Source: Actinomycetales bacterium
Lineage (GTDB): Bacteria; Actinomycetota; Actinomycetes; Actinomycetales; Dermatophilaceae
Direction: 5' to 3'
Assembly (NCBI GenBank): GCA_016710385.1
Contig: JADJVX010000017.1
Location: 62,001 to 126,000 of the forward strand
DNA: 64,000 nt
Both the position numbers and the translations under genes were made by a program. How positions within the stretch are numbered: position 1 is the stretch's first letter; each line of letters opens with the position of its first letter. Under the pieces are notes generated by a model. That model searched no databases. It was not told the DNA's origin and was given only the letters and a program-made list of their open reading frames with translations. Positions 1 to 9,810 of the stretch are shown one piece after another.

Positions 1-65
1 CAGGGGTGACCGACCACGACGCCAAAGGCATCGGACCGCCCCACCCACCGCATGGGCGGGCTTGG

Positions 66-410
66 TCAGCCGGGCGGCCAGCCCATCCGGCGCCCACCGA
101 GGACGTGGACATGGGCATGAAAGACGACCTGACCACCCTCGGATCCGGTGTTGGCCACCAGCCGGTAGCCCCGGTCCAGACCCTCCTCGTCGGCCACCCG
201 AGCCGCCAGGCGGAACAGGTCGGCGATCCGCGCGGGGTGCTCGGCCAACTCACCGACGTTCTGCACGTGGCGTCGCGGGATGACGAGCAGATGGCTCGGA
301 GCCTGCGGGTCGATGTCCCGGAAGGCCACCGAGTGTTCGGATTCGGCGACCATCGTCGCCGGGATAGTGCCGGCGACGATCGAGCAGAACAGACAAGTCG
401 GCGCGCTCAT
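66..410 (-). CDS. HIT-family (histidine triad) nucleotide-binding protein
   Basis: A 114-residue protein with the complete histidine triad HAHVHVLGG at about residues 98-106, which binds and hydrolyses nucleotide phosphoramidates or similar adenylated compounds in HINT1-type proteins. The N-terminal CLFCSIVAGTIPA segment, with two Cys, is typical of bacterial HINT proteins. The length is normal for a single HIT domain and it starts with ATG. It lies 70 bases downstream of rsmE on the same strand, matching the common actinobacterial order dnaJ-rsmE-HIT-phoH. The next gene to the left is outside the window. The family is certain; the physiological substrate is not known. Confidence 0.93.
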   Translation of the reverse strand: MSAPTCLFCSIVAGTIPATMVAESEHSVAFRDIDPQAPSHLLVIPRRHVQNVGELAEHPARIADLFRLAARVADEEGLDRGYRLVANTGSEGGQVVFHAHVHVLGGRRMGWPPG

Positions 411-480
411 GTCGCGAGAGTAGCCGGTGACTGTGGCCAGGGAGTCGCCGACCTGAGCGTCGGCGCCGCCGACACTGCGG

Positions 481-1224
481 TCAGCACCACCGGCTCATCG
501 CATTGAGCACGGCGATGGCCGCCGGGCCGGCGCTCGAGGTGCGCAGCACCTCGGTGCCGAGCCGCACCGGTGTCGCCCCCGCAGCCACGAGGGCGTCCAG
601 CTCAGTTGAGGCAATCCCACCTTCCGGGCCGACAACGAGCAAGACTTCCCCGGTGCTCGGGAGCGCAACGCGACTGAGCGGCTCGGTTGCCGCTTCATGC
701 AGCAGGTATGCCGTGGGCCCACCCCGCACCCGCGCCAGCAGTTCGCGAGTGCGCACCATCGGGCTGACCGTCGGCACGGTGGATCGTCGAGACTGCTTGG
801 CTGCTGCGATGGCGACGTCCTCCCACCGCTGCCGACCCCGCTCGACCTTGTCCGCGCGCCACACCGAAATGCTGCGGTCGGCCTGCCAGGGGACGATTTC
901 GTCGACGCCGTATTCGGTGGCCGTTTCGACCGCGCTGGTGTCGCGATCACCCTTGGCCAGTGCTTGGACGAGCACCCAGCGCAGCGCGGGTGGCGCCTCC
1001 CGTGCGACGCTCGACACCCGAACGGTGAGCCGGGATCGGTCGATGTCGATGACCTCGGCGATGGCTCGCACACCTCGCCCGTCGCCGACGAAGACCGTTT
1101 CACCGAGGCGCAGCCGCAGCACTGCGACGGCGTGGTGTCCCTCGGCCCCGCTCACCTCGACGACCGCGCCGGAGGTCGCCGCATCGAGCGACCCGGGGGG
1201 CACGAAGAACAGGTGCGGCGTCAC
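481..1224 (-). CDS. rsmE: 16S rRNA (uracil-1498-N3)-methyltransferase RsmE
   Basis: A 247-residue SPOUT-class methyltransferase that methylates N3 of U1498 in 16S rRNA using SAM. Visible signatures are the N-terminal MTPHLFFVPP start, the VVGPEGGI knot motif at about residue 197, and the C-terminal LGTEVLRTSSAGPAAI segment that corresponds to the LGxRILRxETA block of the family. The start is GTG. It follows dnaJ by about 20 bases, so it probably belongs to the hrcA-dnaJ transcript. Its GTG start codon lies inside one copy of the dispersed GTATGCCGT repeat, which fills most of the dnaJ-rsmE gap. Confidence 0.95.
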   Translation of the reverse strand: MTPHLFFVPPGSLDAATSGAVVEVSGAEGHHAVAVLRLRLGETVFVGDGRGVRAIAEVIDIDRSRLTVRVSSVAREAPPALRWVLVQALAKGDRDTSAVETATEYGVDEIVPWQADRSISVWRADKVERGRQRWEDVAIAAAKQSRRSTVPTVSPMVRTRELLARVRGGPTAYLLHEAATEPLSRVALPSTGEVLLVVGPEGGIASTELDALVAAGATPVRLGTEVLRTSSAGPAAIAVLNAMSRWC

Positions 1225-1243
1225 GGCATACCCGCGGTGGTGG

Positions 1244-2374
1244 TCAGACGCCCTTGAAGGCGTCGCGCAGCTTGCCCATGAAGCCCTTGTCGGTGGGCGC
1301 GACCCGGCCGGCGGGACGTTCCTCGCCGCGGCTGGCCGCGAGCTGGCGCAACAACTCGGCCTGGGCCTCGGTCAGCTTGGTCGGGGTGCGCACGTCGGCG
1401 TGCACGATGAGGTCGCCGCGTCCGGCGCCGCGCAAGTGGGTGACCCCCAGGCCCCGCAGGGTGATGACGTCGCCGGGCTGGGTGCCGGCGGCGAAGTCGA
1501 GCGACCGGTCGCCGTCCAGAGTCGTCAAGTGCAGGTTGGCCCCGAGTGCGGCCGCTGTCATGGGGATCTCCATCCGGCAGTGCAGGTCGTCACCACGCCG
1601 GGTGAACAGGGCATGCGGCGTGACGGTGACCTCGACGTAGAGGTCTCCGGCCGGACCGCCGCCGGCGCCGACCTCCCCCTCGCCGGTGAGCTGGATGCGC
1701 GTGCCGGAGTCGACCCCGGCCGGCACCTTGAGGGTGAGGGTGCGTCGGGTGCGGACTCGACCCTGCCCCGAGCATTCGAAGCACGGTCGGCTGATCGTCG
1801 ACCCGTATCCGTGGCAGTTCTGGCATGGCCGCGAGGTCATGACCTGGCCGAGGAAGGAGCGCTGCACCGACTGGATCTCACCGCGGCCGCCGCACAAGGT
1901 GCAGGTGCTCAGCCCGGTGCCCGGCTGGCAGCCGTCGCCGTGGCAGGTCGAACACCGCACCGCGGTCTCGATGGCGAGGTCCTTCTCGGCGCCGAAGACG
2001 GCGTCCTGCAGGTCGATCTGGAGGCGCACCAACGCGTCCTGACCGCGGTGGGCGCGTGAGCGCGGACCGCGGGCAGCGCCGGCGGCACCGCCGAAGAAGG
2101 CGTCCATGACGTCGCTGAACGAGAACCCGGCGCCGCCGAAACCATTGCCGCCACCACCCGAGGCGAACGGGTCGACACCCATGTCGAAGGAGCGCCGCTT
2201 GTCCGGGTCGGACAACACCTCGTAGGCCCGCGAGACGCTCTTGAACTGCTCCTCGGCCTCGGCCCCCGGGTTGACGTCCGGGTGCAGCTTGCGCGCCAGA
2301 CGGCGGTAGGCGCGCTTGATCTCCTCGACGCTCGCGTCGCGTGCGACCCCGAGGTCTTGGTAATAGTCGTTCAC
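1244..2374 (-). CDS. dnaJ: Chaperone protein DnaJ
   Basis: A type I Hsp40 co-chaperone of about 376 residues. In order it has a J domain starting NDYYQDLGV with the HPD motif (RKLHPDVNPG), a Gly/Phe-rich linker (GGGGNGFGGAGFSF), four CxxCxGxG zinc repeats (CSTCHGDG, CTLCGGRG, CQNCHGYG, CFECSGQG) and the C-terminal substrate-binding domains. I chose the GTG at 2374 because AGAAGGAAA lies just upstream and it begins the J domain; a longer open frame continues upstream but is non-coding. It sits 50 bases after hrcA, the usual second dnaJ copy (dnaJ2) arrangement of actinobacteria, and should be heat-inducible through CIRCE. Confidence 0.96.
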   Translation of the reverse strand: MNDYYQDLGVARDASVEEIKRAYRRLARKLHPDVNPGAEAEEQFKSVSRAYEVLSDPDKRRSFDMGVDPFASGGGGNGFGGAGFSFSDVMDAFFGGAAGAARGPRSRAHRGQDALVRLQIDLQDAVFGAEKDLAIETAVRCSTCHGDGCQPGTGLSTCTLCGGRGEIQSVQRSFLGQVMTSRPCQNCHGYGSTISRPCFECSGQGRVRTRRTLTLKVPAGVDSGTRIQLTGEGEVGAGGGPAGDLYVEVTVTPHALFTRRGDDLHCRMEIPMTAAALGANLHLTTLDGDRSLDFAAGTQPGDVITLRGLGVTHLRGAGRGDLIVHADVRTPTKLTEAQAELLRQLAASRGEERPAGRVAPTDKGFMGKLRDAFKGV

Positions 2375-2423
2375 CGAGTTTCCTTCTCTTCCAACGGCAT
2401 ACCAGGAGTCTGAGCGGGACCGC

Positions 2424-3464
2424 TCACGTCTCCAGGAGTTCGGACACGTAGCGCGCGACGGCCCGCACGGCCGCCATCGTCGAGGGGTAGTCCATCCGGG
2501 TCGGGCCGAGCACACCGAGCCCACCCACCAGCTCCGATCCCGAACCGTACCCCGTCGTCACGACCGAGGCGGAGGTGAGCCCTTCGTGGCGGTTCTCATG
2601 GCCGATGGTCACCGCGACCGCGTCCGCTGCCAGCGATGACGCGCCGAGCTGACCGAACAACTTGAGCAGGACGACGTGCTCTTCGAGGGCTTCCAGCACC
2701 GGCGTGATGCTGCGGGGAAAGTCAGCGCCGAAACGGGCCAGGTTGCCGGTGCCGGCTAGGACGACCCGCTCCTCCCGCTCACCTTCGAGAACCTCGTCGA
2801 GACACCGGACGATCGAGCGGACCAGGTCACGGTCGGCCGGTTCGAAGGCATCCGGCACCGAGCGCAACGCCGCCGTGGCGTCCGGGAAGCCTCGACCGGC
2901 GGACTGCGCGACGATCTCGCCCCGGATCCGGGCGACGAGAGACTGCCCGGCCAGGTCGTCGAGCGCCCGGTCGGCGGTGACGATCCGCTGCTCGACCCGG
3001 CCGGTGTTGGCAATGAGGATCACCATGAGCCGGTCACGCCCCATGGGCACCAGCTCGATGTGCCGGACTGTCGAGCGACTCAGCGAGGGGTACTGCACGA
3101 CCGCGACCTGGTGGGTCAACGAGGCGAGCAGCCGCACAGTGCGATCCACGACGTCGTCGAGGTCGACCGCGTCGTGCAGGAAGCGCCCGATCGCCGCCCG
3201 TTCGGCTGGTGACATCGGCTTGATGGAGCTCAGCCGGTCGACAAACACCCGGTAGCCCGCGTCGGTCGGCACCCGGCCGGCGGAGGTGTGCGGGGCATGG
3301 ATGAGGCCCTCCTCCTCCAGCAGCGCCATGTCGTTGCGCACCGTGGCAGCCGACACGCCGAACTGGTGTCGATCGACCAACCCTTTGGAGCCCACCGGCT
3401 CACAGGTGCGCACGTAGTCCTGGACGATGGCCCGCAACACCGCAAGCCGTCGCTCGTCGCTCAC
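2424..3464 (-). CDS. hrcA: Heat-inducible transcription repressor HrcA
   Basis: A 346-residue repressor of class I heat-shock genes. It begins SDERRLAVLRAIVQDYV and contains the winged-helix DNA-binding region (EPVGSKGLVDR, VSAATVRNDMALLEEEG, HTSAGRVPTDAGYR) followed by the GAF-like ligand and dimer domain. The GTG at 3464 is preceded by a strong GGAGGTGG ribosome site, which fixes the start against the much longer open frame upstream. It is first in hrcA-dnaJ-(rsmE-HIT) and is autoregulated through the CIRCE operator 69 bases upstream. Confidence 0.97.
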   Translation of the reverse strand: MSDERRLAVLRAIVQDYVRTCEPVGSKGLVDRHQFGVSAATVRNDMALLEEEGLIHAPHTSAGRVPTDAGYRVFVDRLSSIKPMSPAERAAIGRFLHDAVDLDDVVDRTVRLLASLTHQVAVVQYPSLSRSTVRHIELVPMGRDRLMVILIANTGRVEQRIVTADRALDDLAGQSLVARIRGEIVAQSAGRGFPDATAALRSVPDAFEPADRDLVRSIVRCLDEVLEGEREERVVLAGTGNLARFGADFPRSITPVLEALEEHVVLLKLFGQLGASSLAADAVAVTIGHENRHEGLTSASVVTTGYGSGSELVGGLGVLGPTRMDYPSTMAAVRAVARYVSELLET

Positions 3465-3532
3465 CTGTCCACCTCCAGACCCATCCGTGTCACGGTCGCC
3501 CACCCCGGCTGGCCGGCCGGCTTGCCATCGGT

Positions 3533-3564
3533 TTGGCACTCTCCTGTGTCGAGTGCCAAGTCTA
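3533..3564 (-). promoter_or_regulatory. CIRCE operator and hrcA promoter
   Basis: TTGGCACTC at 3533-3541 and GAGTGCCAA at 3551-3559 form a perfect 9-bp inverted repeat with a 9-base spacer, the CIRCE architecture (the usual arm is TTAGCACTC; here the third base is G). On the - strand a -10 hexamer TAGACT lies at 3559-3564, immediately upstream of the operator, so HrcA bound here would cover the transcription start. Confidence 0.93.
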
Positions 3565-3591
3565 CGTCGCACGCGGGCTAGTCTCACCGCC

Positions 3592-4473
3592 GTGAGTGCT
3601 GACCGATACGGACCTGACGTGCTGTCCGGCGACTGGCGCCGTCCACCGCGAGGGCGCTCGCGCGAGCTGGCTGCTGAGCCAGGGCTGGTCGTCGAGGAGG
3701 TCGAGACCGGCTGGTGTGGCGCCGTCGTCCACGTCGAGAAGGCCGGCGGCGTGCATGTCGTCAGCCTGGAGGACCGGCACGGTCGGGTGCGAGGCTTCCC
3801 GCTCGGACCGGGCTTCCTCGTCGATGGATCGCCGGTCATTCTCACGCCACCGGTGGCTGCGGCGAAAGCGACCCTCGCCGCCGCGCGCCAGGCGGCAGCG
3901 CGCACTGCCAGCGGGTCGGTGGCGGTGACGGGCGAACGCGCCAAGGTCGCCTCGGGATCCCGGATCTGGGTCGAGGGCCGCCATGACGCCGAGCTGGTGG
4001 AGAAGGTCTGGGGTGCCGACTTGCGCATCGAGGGAGTCGTCGTCGAGCTCCTCGACGGCATCGACGATCTCGACGCGGCAATCCGAGAGTTCGCTCCAGA
4101 TCCCCAGCACCGGCTCGGCGTCCTGGTCGACCACCTCGTGCCCGGCACCAAGGAGTCGGCGATCGTCGAGCAAGTCCGACGGCGAGGGGACTACGGCCGG
4201 TGCGTCAAGGTCCTCGGCCACCCCTATGTCGATGTCTGGCAGTCGGTCAAACCGGCCCGGCTCGGCTGGTCCCAGTGGCCGGACATCCCCCGGTCGACCC
4301 CGTGGAAGCACGGCATCTGCGCTGCCCTCGGGTGGCCGCATGCGACCCAGGCCGACATCGCCCGGGCCTGGAAGCAGATCCTCGGCACGGTCGGCTCGTA
4401 TGCCGATCTGGAACCCACCCTGCTGGCCAGCGTCGAGGAGTTGATCGACTTCGTCACGGTGCCTCCGGACTGA
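3592..4473 (+). CDS. DUF3097 family protein
   Basis: A 293-residue conserved actinobacterial protein of unknown function. The GTG start at 3592 is chosen because a -10 hexamer TAGTCT at 3579-3584 lies 7 bases before it, the pattern of a leaderless mRNA; the frame upstream is open but lies in the divergent hrcA promoter. The central part has WVEGRHDAELVEKVWG (about residues 123-138) followed by VVELLDGIDDL and VLVDHLVPGTKE. The spacing of these acidic motifs resembles a TOPRIM fold (Glu, then Asp-rich strands). That is inference only. It is divergent from hrcA, with no operon partner, and convergent with hemW. Confidence 0.88.
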   Translation: MSADRYGPDVLSGDWRRPPRGRSRELAAEPGLVVEEVETGWCGAVVHVEKAGGVHVVSLEDRHGRVRGFPLGPGFLVDGSPVILTPPVAAAKATLAAARQAAARTASGSVAVTGERAKVASGSRIWVEGRHDAELVEKVWGADLRIEGVVVELLDGIDDLDAAIREFAPDPQHRLGVLVDHLVPGTKESAIVEQVRRRGDYGRCVKVLGHPYVDVWQSVKPARLGWSQWPDIPRSTPWKHGICAALGWPHATQADIARAWKQILGTVGSYADLEPTLLASVEELIDFVTVPPD

Positions 4474-4479
4474 GCCGCC

Positions 4480-4510
4480 GCAGACCTGCTCTGAGCCAAG
4501 ACCGGTCTGC
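4480..4510. terminator. Possible bidirectional terminator hairpin
   Basis: GCAGACC at 4480-4486 pairs with GGTCTGC at 4504-4510 across a 17-base loop, between the convergent ends of the DUF3097 gene and hemW. There is no T tract, so this is a weak candidate. Confidence 0.3.
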
Positions 4511-4512
4511 CA

Positions 4513-5733
4513 TCAGCCGACGAGGTGCCGCACCACTGTGTCGGCGAGCAACCGGCCACGCTGGGTGAGACGGATTCTCTTGTCGCGCACGGCGGTCTGC
4601 CCGTCGATCAGCCCGTCGGCGATGAGGCCAGGAATGGCGGCGAGCCCGGCGGCGCGGAGGCGACCCACCGGCATACCGTCGGCCAGGCGCACCCCGAGCA
4701 GCACGTCTTCCTCGTATCTCTCCAGGGGGGTGAGGATTTCGCGCGCTGCCGCTGGAGAGCGCCCAGCGCGCACCCGACTTTCGTATGCCGTGGGGTGCTT
4801 GACGTTCCACCACCGCACCCCACCCACGTGGCTGTGGGCTCCGGGACCGGCCCCCCACCACGCGGCCCCCGTCCAGTAGCCGAGGTTGTGCCGACACCGA
4901 TCGGCCGGCGTGCGAGCCCAATTGCTCACCTCGTACCAGGAGTAGCCGGCCTGAGCGAGCATCGCGTCGGCCAACTCGTACTTGTCGGCCTCGTCGTCGT
5001 CGGCCGGTCGCGGGATCTCCCCGCGACGCACTCGGGCGGCGAGCTTGGTGCCCTCCTCGACGGTGAGCGCATAGGCCGACAGATGGTCCGGCTCCAGCGC
5101 GATGGCCTCCTCCAGGGAGATCCGCCAGTCGGTCAGGCTCTCCCCCGGCGTGCCGTAGATGAGGTCGAGGCTCACCTGCAACCCGGCCTCGGTGAGCGCG
5201 GTCGCTGCCCTTGCGACGCCCGCCGGGTCGTGGGTGCGGTCGAGCGTCCCCAGCACATGGGGCACGGCCGACTGCATCCCGAGGCTCACCCGGGTCACCC
5301 CGCCGGCGGCCAGCGTCTGAGCCAGCCGCGCGGTGACCGTGTCGGGGTTGGCCTCGGTGGTCACCTCCGCATCCGCGCGCAGGCCCCAACGCTCGCGGAT
5401 GCCGTCGAGAATCCGGACGATCCCGGCACCGGGCACCAGCGTCGGTGTCCCGCCACCGACAAAGACCGTGCCGACCTCGGGCACCTGGTCGCCGAGCACG
5501 TTGACGGCCAGATCGAGTTCGGCAAGCACGAGATCCGGGTATGCCGTGACCGTCGCCTCCCCCTCCGGGCCGGGTGTCACGGCATACGTGTTGAAGTCGC
5601 AGTAGCCGCAGCGGACTCGGCAGTACGGGACGTGGACATAGACACCGAAGGGGCGCGTCGCCAGCTCCGCGAGGGCGTCATCGGGAAGCGATCCATCAGC
5701 CGGGGCGGGGCCGCCGTCGGGAAGCGTCGGCAT
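4513..5733 (-). CDS. hemW: Heme chaperone HemW (radical SAM)
   Basis: A 406-residue radical-SAM protein, formerly annotated as oxygen-independent coproporphyrinogen III oxidase but known in the family as a heme-binding chaperone. Signatures are HVPYCRVRCGYCDFNTY (the CxxxCxxC iron-sulfur motif plus the HemW-type fourth residue), VFVGGGTPT and the C-terminal HemW winged-helix region. The ATG at 5733 has GGGAGGTG 7 bases upstream; a second in-frame ATG 11 codons earlier has no such site. It carries three copies of the 9-mer repeat, two of them as an inverted pair with 12-bp arms. It lies next to hrcA-dnaJ in the common actinobacterial order lepA-hemW-hrcA-dnaJ. Confidence 0.95.
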   Translation of the reverse strand: MPTLPDGGPAPADGSLPDDALAELATRPFGVYVHVPYCRVRCGYCDFNTYAVTPGPEGEATVTAYPDLVLAELDLAVNVLGDQVPEVGTVFVGGGTPTLVPGAGIVRILDGIRERWGLRADAEVTTEANPDTVTARLAQTLAAGGVTRVSLGMQSAVPHVLGTLDRTHDPAGVARAATALTEAGLQVSLDLIYGTPGESLTDWRISLEEAIALEPDHLSAYALTVEEGTKLAARVRRGEIPRPADDDEADKYELADAMLAQAGYSWYEVSNWARTPADRCRHNLGYWTGAAWWGAGPGAHSHVGGVRWWNVKHPTAYESRVRAGRSPAAAREILTPLERYEEDVLLGVRLADGMPVGRLRAAGLAAIPGLIADGLIDGQTAVRDKRIRLTQRGRLLADTVVRHLVG

Positions 5734-5953
5734 GGGTGCACCTCCCTTTCCAGGTGACAGCGGCATTGTCGCGCCCTCGCGACGGCGACAGGATCGTCAC
5801 GGTAACCATGCCCGGAAGCCCCGCCCGCAATCCGTCCGCTGGGCGAGCACCCAGTCTCGCCTTTCAGACAGTGGGGAATCGCGTGCATCCGGCGTGTCCC
5901 ATGCGACACGCCGAGGTTCGGCACCTTCCCCGAAACTCGCTCCGATCGGGGTA
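5734..5953. other. Intergenic stretch upstream of hemW
   Basis: Spacer of 220 bases between hemW and the hairpin array. Open frames here have no family resemblance, no clear ribosome site and overlap each other. I see no convincing gene. Confidence 0.5.
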
Positions 5954-5982
5954 TTGCATCCCTGGATAAAGCCGATTAGACA
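5954..5982 (+). promoter_or_regulatory. Candidate promoter for the hairpin-array RNA
   Basis: An AT-rich patch in an otherwise GC-rich region contains TTGCAT (5954-5959) and TAGACA (5977-5982) separated by 17 bases, giving a predicted start near 5989, just before the first TTCG-capped hairpin. The match to consensus is partial. Confidence 0.35.
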
Positions 5983-5988
5983 TATCTC

Positions 5989-6260
5989 TACGCAGCGGGT
6001 TCGCCCACTGCGGAGCGCAGCACCAAGCACCAATTCTCCTCCGGGAGAGGCGGATTCGACGTGCGATGCGCGGTCGGGCTTCGGTCCGGCTGGCCCGGGC
6101 TTCGGCCCGTGGCAGCTCGGCCCTTCGGGTGTCGAGCGGCTGCCGACCTTCGGGTCGGGAGCACCGTCCGGGCTTCGGCCCGGCGGATCTGGCAGGCGGC
6201 TTCGGCGGCCTGGCAGGGATGGGCCCCGGCACCTCATACGTCCCGGGGCCCTTTCCTTGT
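5989..6260 (+). ncRNA. Candidate structured RNA: tandem UUCG-tetraloop hairpins
   Basis: No protein-coding signal is seen. The + strand would fold into a chain of short stems closed by TTCG loops: CGCAG..GGG-TTCG-CCC..CTGCG (5991-6012), CGGGC-TTCG-GTCCG (6075-6088), CGGGC-TTCG-GCCCG (6096-6109), a longer stem GGCAGC/GCTGCC enclosing CC-TTCG-GG (6111-6144), CGACC-TTCG-GGTCG (6144-6157), CCGGGC-TTCG-GCCCGG (6168-6183) and CAGGC..GC-TTCG-GC..GCCTG (6193-6212). A terminator-like hairpin follows. C(UUCG)G loops are exceptionally stable only in the + orientation, so transcription rightward is inferred. I do not recognise a known RNA family (not RNase P RNA, tmRNA, SRP RNA or 6C RNA). It could also be an unusual leader of the following phosphatase gene. 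Confidence 0.5.
6221..6256 (+). terminator. Intrinsic terminator after the hairpin array
   Basis: GGGCCCCGG (6221-6229) pairs perfectly with CCGGGGCCC (6243-6251), followed by TTTCCTT. It lies 60 bases before the start of the phosphatase gene, which suggests that the upstream RNA is a separate transcript. Confidence 0.7.
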
Positions 6261-6316
6261 CCCCGACCGCCCGGGCCAGCAACGCAGCCCCGACGCAGCA
6301 GCGTAGGGTGCCGAGG

Positions 6317-7135
6317 GTGTACGACATCCGGTGGATCGACCTCGACGGTGTGGTCAACATGCGTGACGTCGGGGGGATGCCGACCCGCGACGGCGGAGTC
6401 ATTGCTCCCGGCCGGCTATTGCGCTCCGACAACCTCCAGGACCTCACCGAGGAGTCCGTGCGCACCCTGCTCGGCCCGCTCCAGGTCACCGACGTGGTCG
6501 ACCTGCGCTCCTTCGTCGAGCTGGAACGCGAGGGCCCCAGCCCGCTCACCGGCCGCCCGGACGTGCGGATTTCGCACTTCACCATGTATGCCGCAGACGC
6601 CCACCACTCCGCATTGCCGCCCGGTGAACGGGAGCTGCCCTGGCAGACCGCTGCCCGCGAACGCGGGTGGCTGCCCCAGGGGCAGGAGCAACCGCACCCC
6701 GATCACGACAGGCACTGGTCGCGGCATTACCTGGGCTACCTCGGCGAGCGCCCCGACTCGATCGTGGCAGCGATGCGCACGATCGCCTCCGCCCGGGGGG
6801 CGACCGTGGTGCACTGTGCGGCCGGCAAGGACCGCACCGGCACGGTCACCGGCCTATCCCTGCTCGTGGCGGGAGCCGAGCCGGAGGCGGTCGTCACGGA
6901 CTTTGCCGCCTCGGCGCTGCGGGTGCCGCAGATCCTCGAGCGGTTGAGTCGCCGCCCGGCATACGCAGCCGACATGGTGGGCAAGACCATCGCCGAGCAG
7001 TCCCCGCGCCCCGAGACCATGCGCCTGCTGCTGCAGACCCTCGACGAGAAATACGGCGGGGTCTTGGGCTGGCTGGACCAGCACGGCTGGACCGACGCCG
7101 ACACGGCGCGGCTCACCGACCGACTGCGCGGCTGA
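6317..7135 (+). CDS. Tyrosine-protein phosphatase family protein (CX5R)
   Basis: A 272-residue protein with the phosphatase P-loop HCAAGKDRTGT at about residues 166-176 (Cys nucleophile and Arg of the CX5R signature) and the N-terminal NMRDVGGMPTRDG segment typical of the bacterial tyrosine phosphatase 3 family (PF13350). Start GTG at 6317: TAGGGT at 6304-6309 is 7 bases upstream, the leaderless pattern; a GTG at 6308 overlaps that element and is less likely. No partner kinase or operon is visible; it is convergent with lepA. The substrate is unknown and could be a phosphoprotein or a phosphoinositide-like compound. Confidence 0.9.
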   Translation: MYDIRWIDLDGVVNMRDVGGMPTRDGGVIAPGRLLRSDNLQDLTEESVRTLLGPLQVTDVVDLRSFVELEREGPSPLTGRPDVRISHFTMYAADAHHSALPPGERELPWQTAARERGWLPQGQEQPHPDHDRHWSRHYLGYLGERPDSIVAAMRTIASARGATVVHCAAGKDRTGTVTGLSLLVAGAEPEAVVTDFAASALRVPQILERLSRRPAYAADMVGKTIAEQSPRPETMRLLLQTLDEKYGGVLGWLDQHGWTDADTARLTDRLRG

Positions 7136-7211
7136 CGGCATACCCGAGGGCAGTGGCACAGGGCCAGCGCCGCCCGGGAGGCACCCCCGCTCTCCCCGAG
7201 CGCGAGGATTC

Positions 7212-9068
<1,857 letters not shown>

Positions 9069-9218
9069 GGGTGACACGTGCGGGGACCTCGAAGGCTCAG
9101 ACGGAAGGGGACGGGTTAACGCGGTTCGGCACAGTCTCCCACGCGGCTGCGGTATGCCGTGACGGCGCGGCGGGCGGGGCACCGTGAATCGTCGGCGGCC
9201 GGGATAGGTTGTCCGAAC

Positions 9219-9728
9219 ATGCGCACCATGGACCAGCTTCTTGCAGGGTTGCGACGCGCCCTGCGACTCGATCGTCAGGGCAGTCGCCCGCCGACCGGGA
9301 CGGGCGCAGGCGACGGCACGGCATACCCGGGCGATTTTCGGGGCCTGCCCGAGCTGGAGTACCAGCCGCACCGTGACGGGCGCCCCGACCCGGGCGAGGT
9401 GGTGTGGACCTGGGTGCCTTTCCAGGAAGACCCGACTGCAGGCAAGGACCGACCGGTGCTGCTGGTCGGCCGCGACGGACCCTGGCTGCTGGCCGTGCCG
9501 TTGACCTCCAAAGACCACGACCGCGACGCCGCTCAGGAGCGTGCCGCGGGACGGGAGTGGGTCGACGTCGGCTCCGGCGGGTGGGACCGCGCAGGTCGGC
9601 CGAGCGAGGCCCGCGTGGATCGCATCGTCCGGGTCGACCCGGCAAGAGTGCGGCGCGAGGGTGCGGTGCTCGACCGCCGCCACTTCGACCAAGTCGCGGC
9701 CGGAATCCGGGCCCACCGCAGCGGCTGA
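9219..9728 (+). CDS. PemK/MazF-like toxin-family protein, no visible antitoxin
   Basis: A 170-residue protein. The core GEVVWTWVPFQEDPTAGKDRPVLLVG, with a later PLTSKDHD and VDRIVRVDP, fits the PemK/MazF RNase fold (PF02452): the PGEVVW strand, the KDRPVLLV strand and a C-terminal RIxxVD strand. The N-terminal 50 or so residues are variable. ATG at 9219 follows TAGGTT (9205-9210) by 8 bases, so the mRNA is probably leaderless; an ATG at 9228 is an alternative. No small antitoxin gene is adjacent: it is divergent from lepA and convergent with rpsT. It may therefore be a solitary, possibly non-toxic, family member. Confidence 0.82.
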   Translation: MRTMDQLLAGLRRALRLDRQGSRPPTGTGAGDGTAYPGDFRGLPELEYQPHRDGRPDPGEVVWTWVPFQEDPTAGKDRPVLLVGRDGPWLLAVPLTSKDHDRDAAQERAAGREWVDVGSGGWDRAGRPSEARVDRIVRVDPARVRREGAVLDRRHFDQVAAGIRAHRSG

Positions 9729-9750
9729 CACGGCATGGCGGACACCAGCG

Positions 9751-9778
9751 AGGCCGGTCCTCCGCAGAGAACCGGCCT
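9751..9778. terminator. Bidirectional terminator hairpin between pemK-like gene and rpsT
   Basis: AGGCCGGT (9751-9758) and ACCGGCCT (9771-9778) form a perfect 8-bp stem with a 12-base loop, placed between two convergent genes. There is no strong T tract on either side. Confidence 0.6.
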
Positions 9779-9810
9779 GGCTGGGTGGGCTGCCCGAGGG
9801 CCCCGACGAC

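Noticed and set aside
1..65. Possible end of the next gene (phoH expected by gene order)
   Set aside because: Only 65 bases are visible and no frame can be assigned from them.
5736..5969. Possible 77-codon + strand gene upstream of the hairpin array
   Set aside because: Overlaps the hemW start region, has no family resemblance, and no clear ribosome site or promoter.
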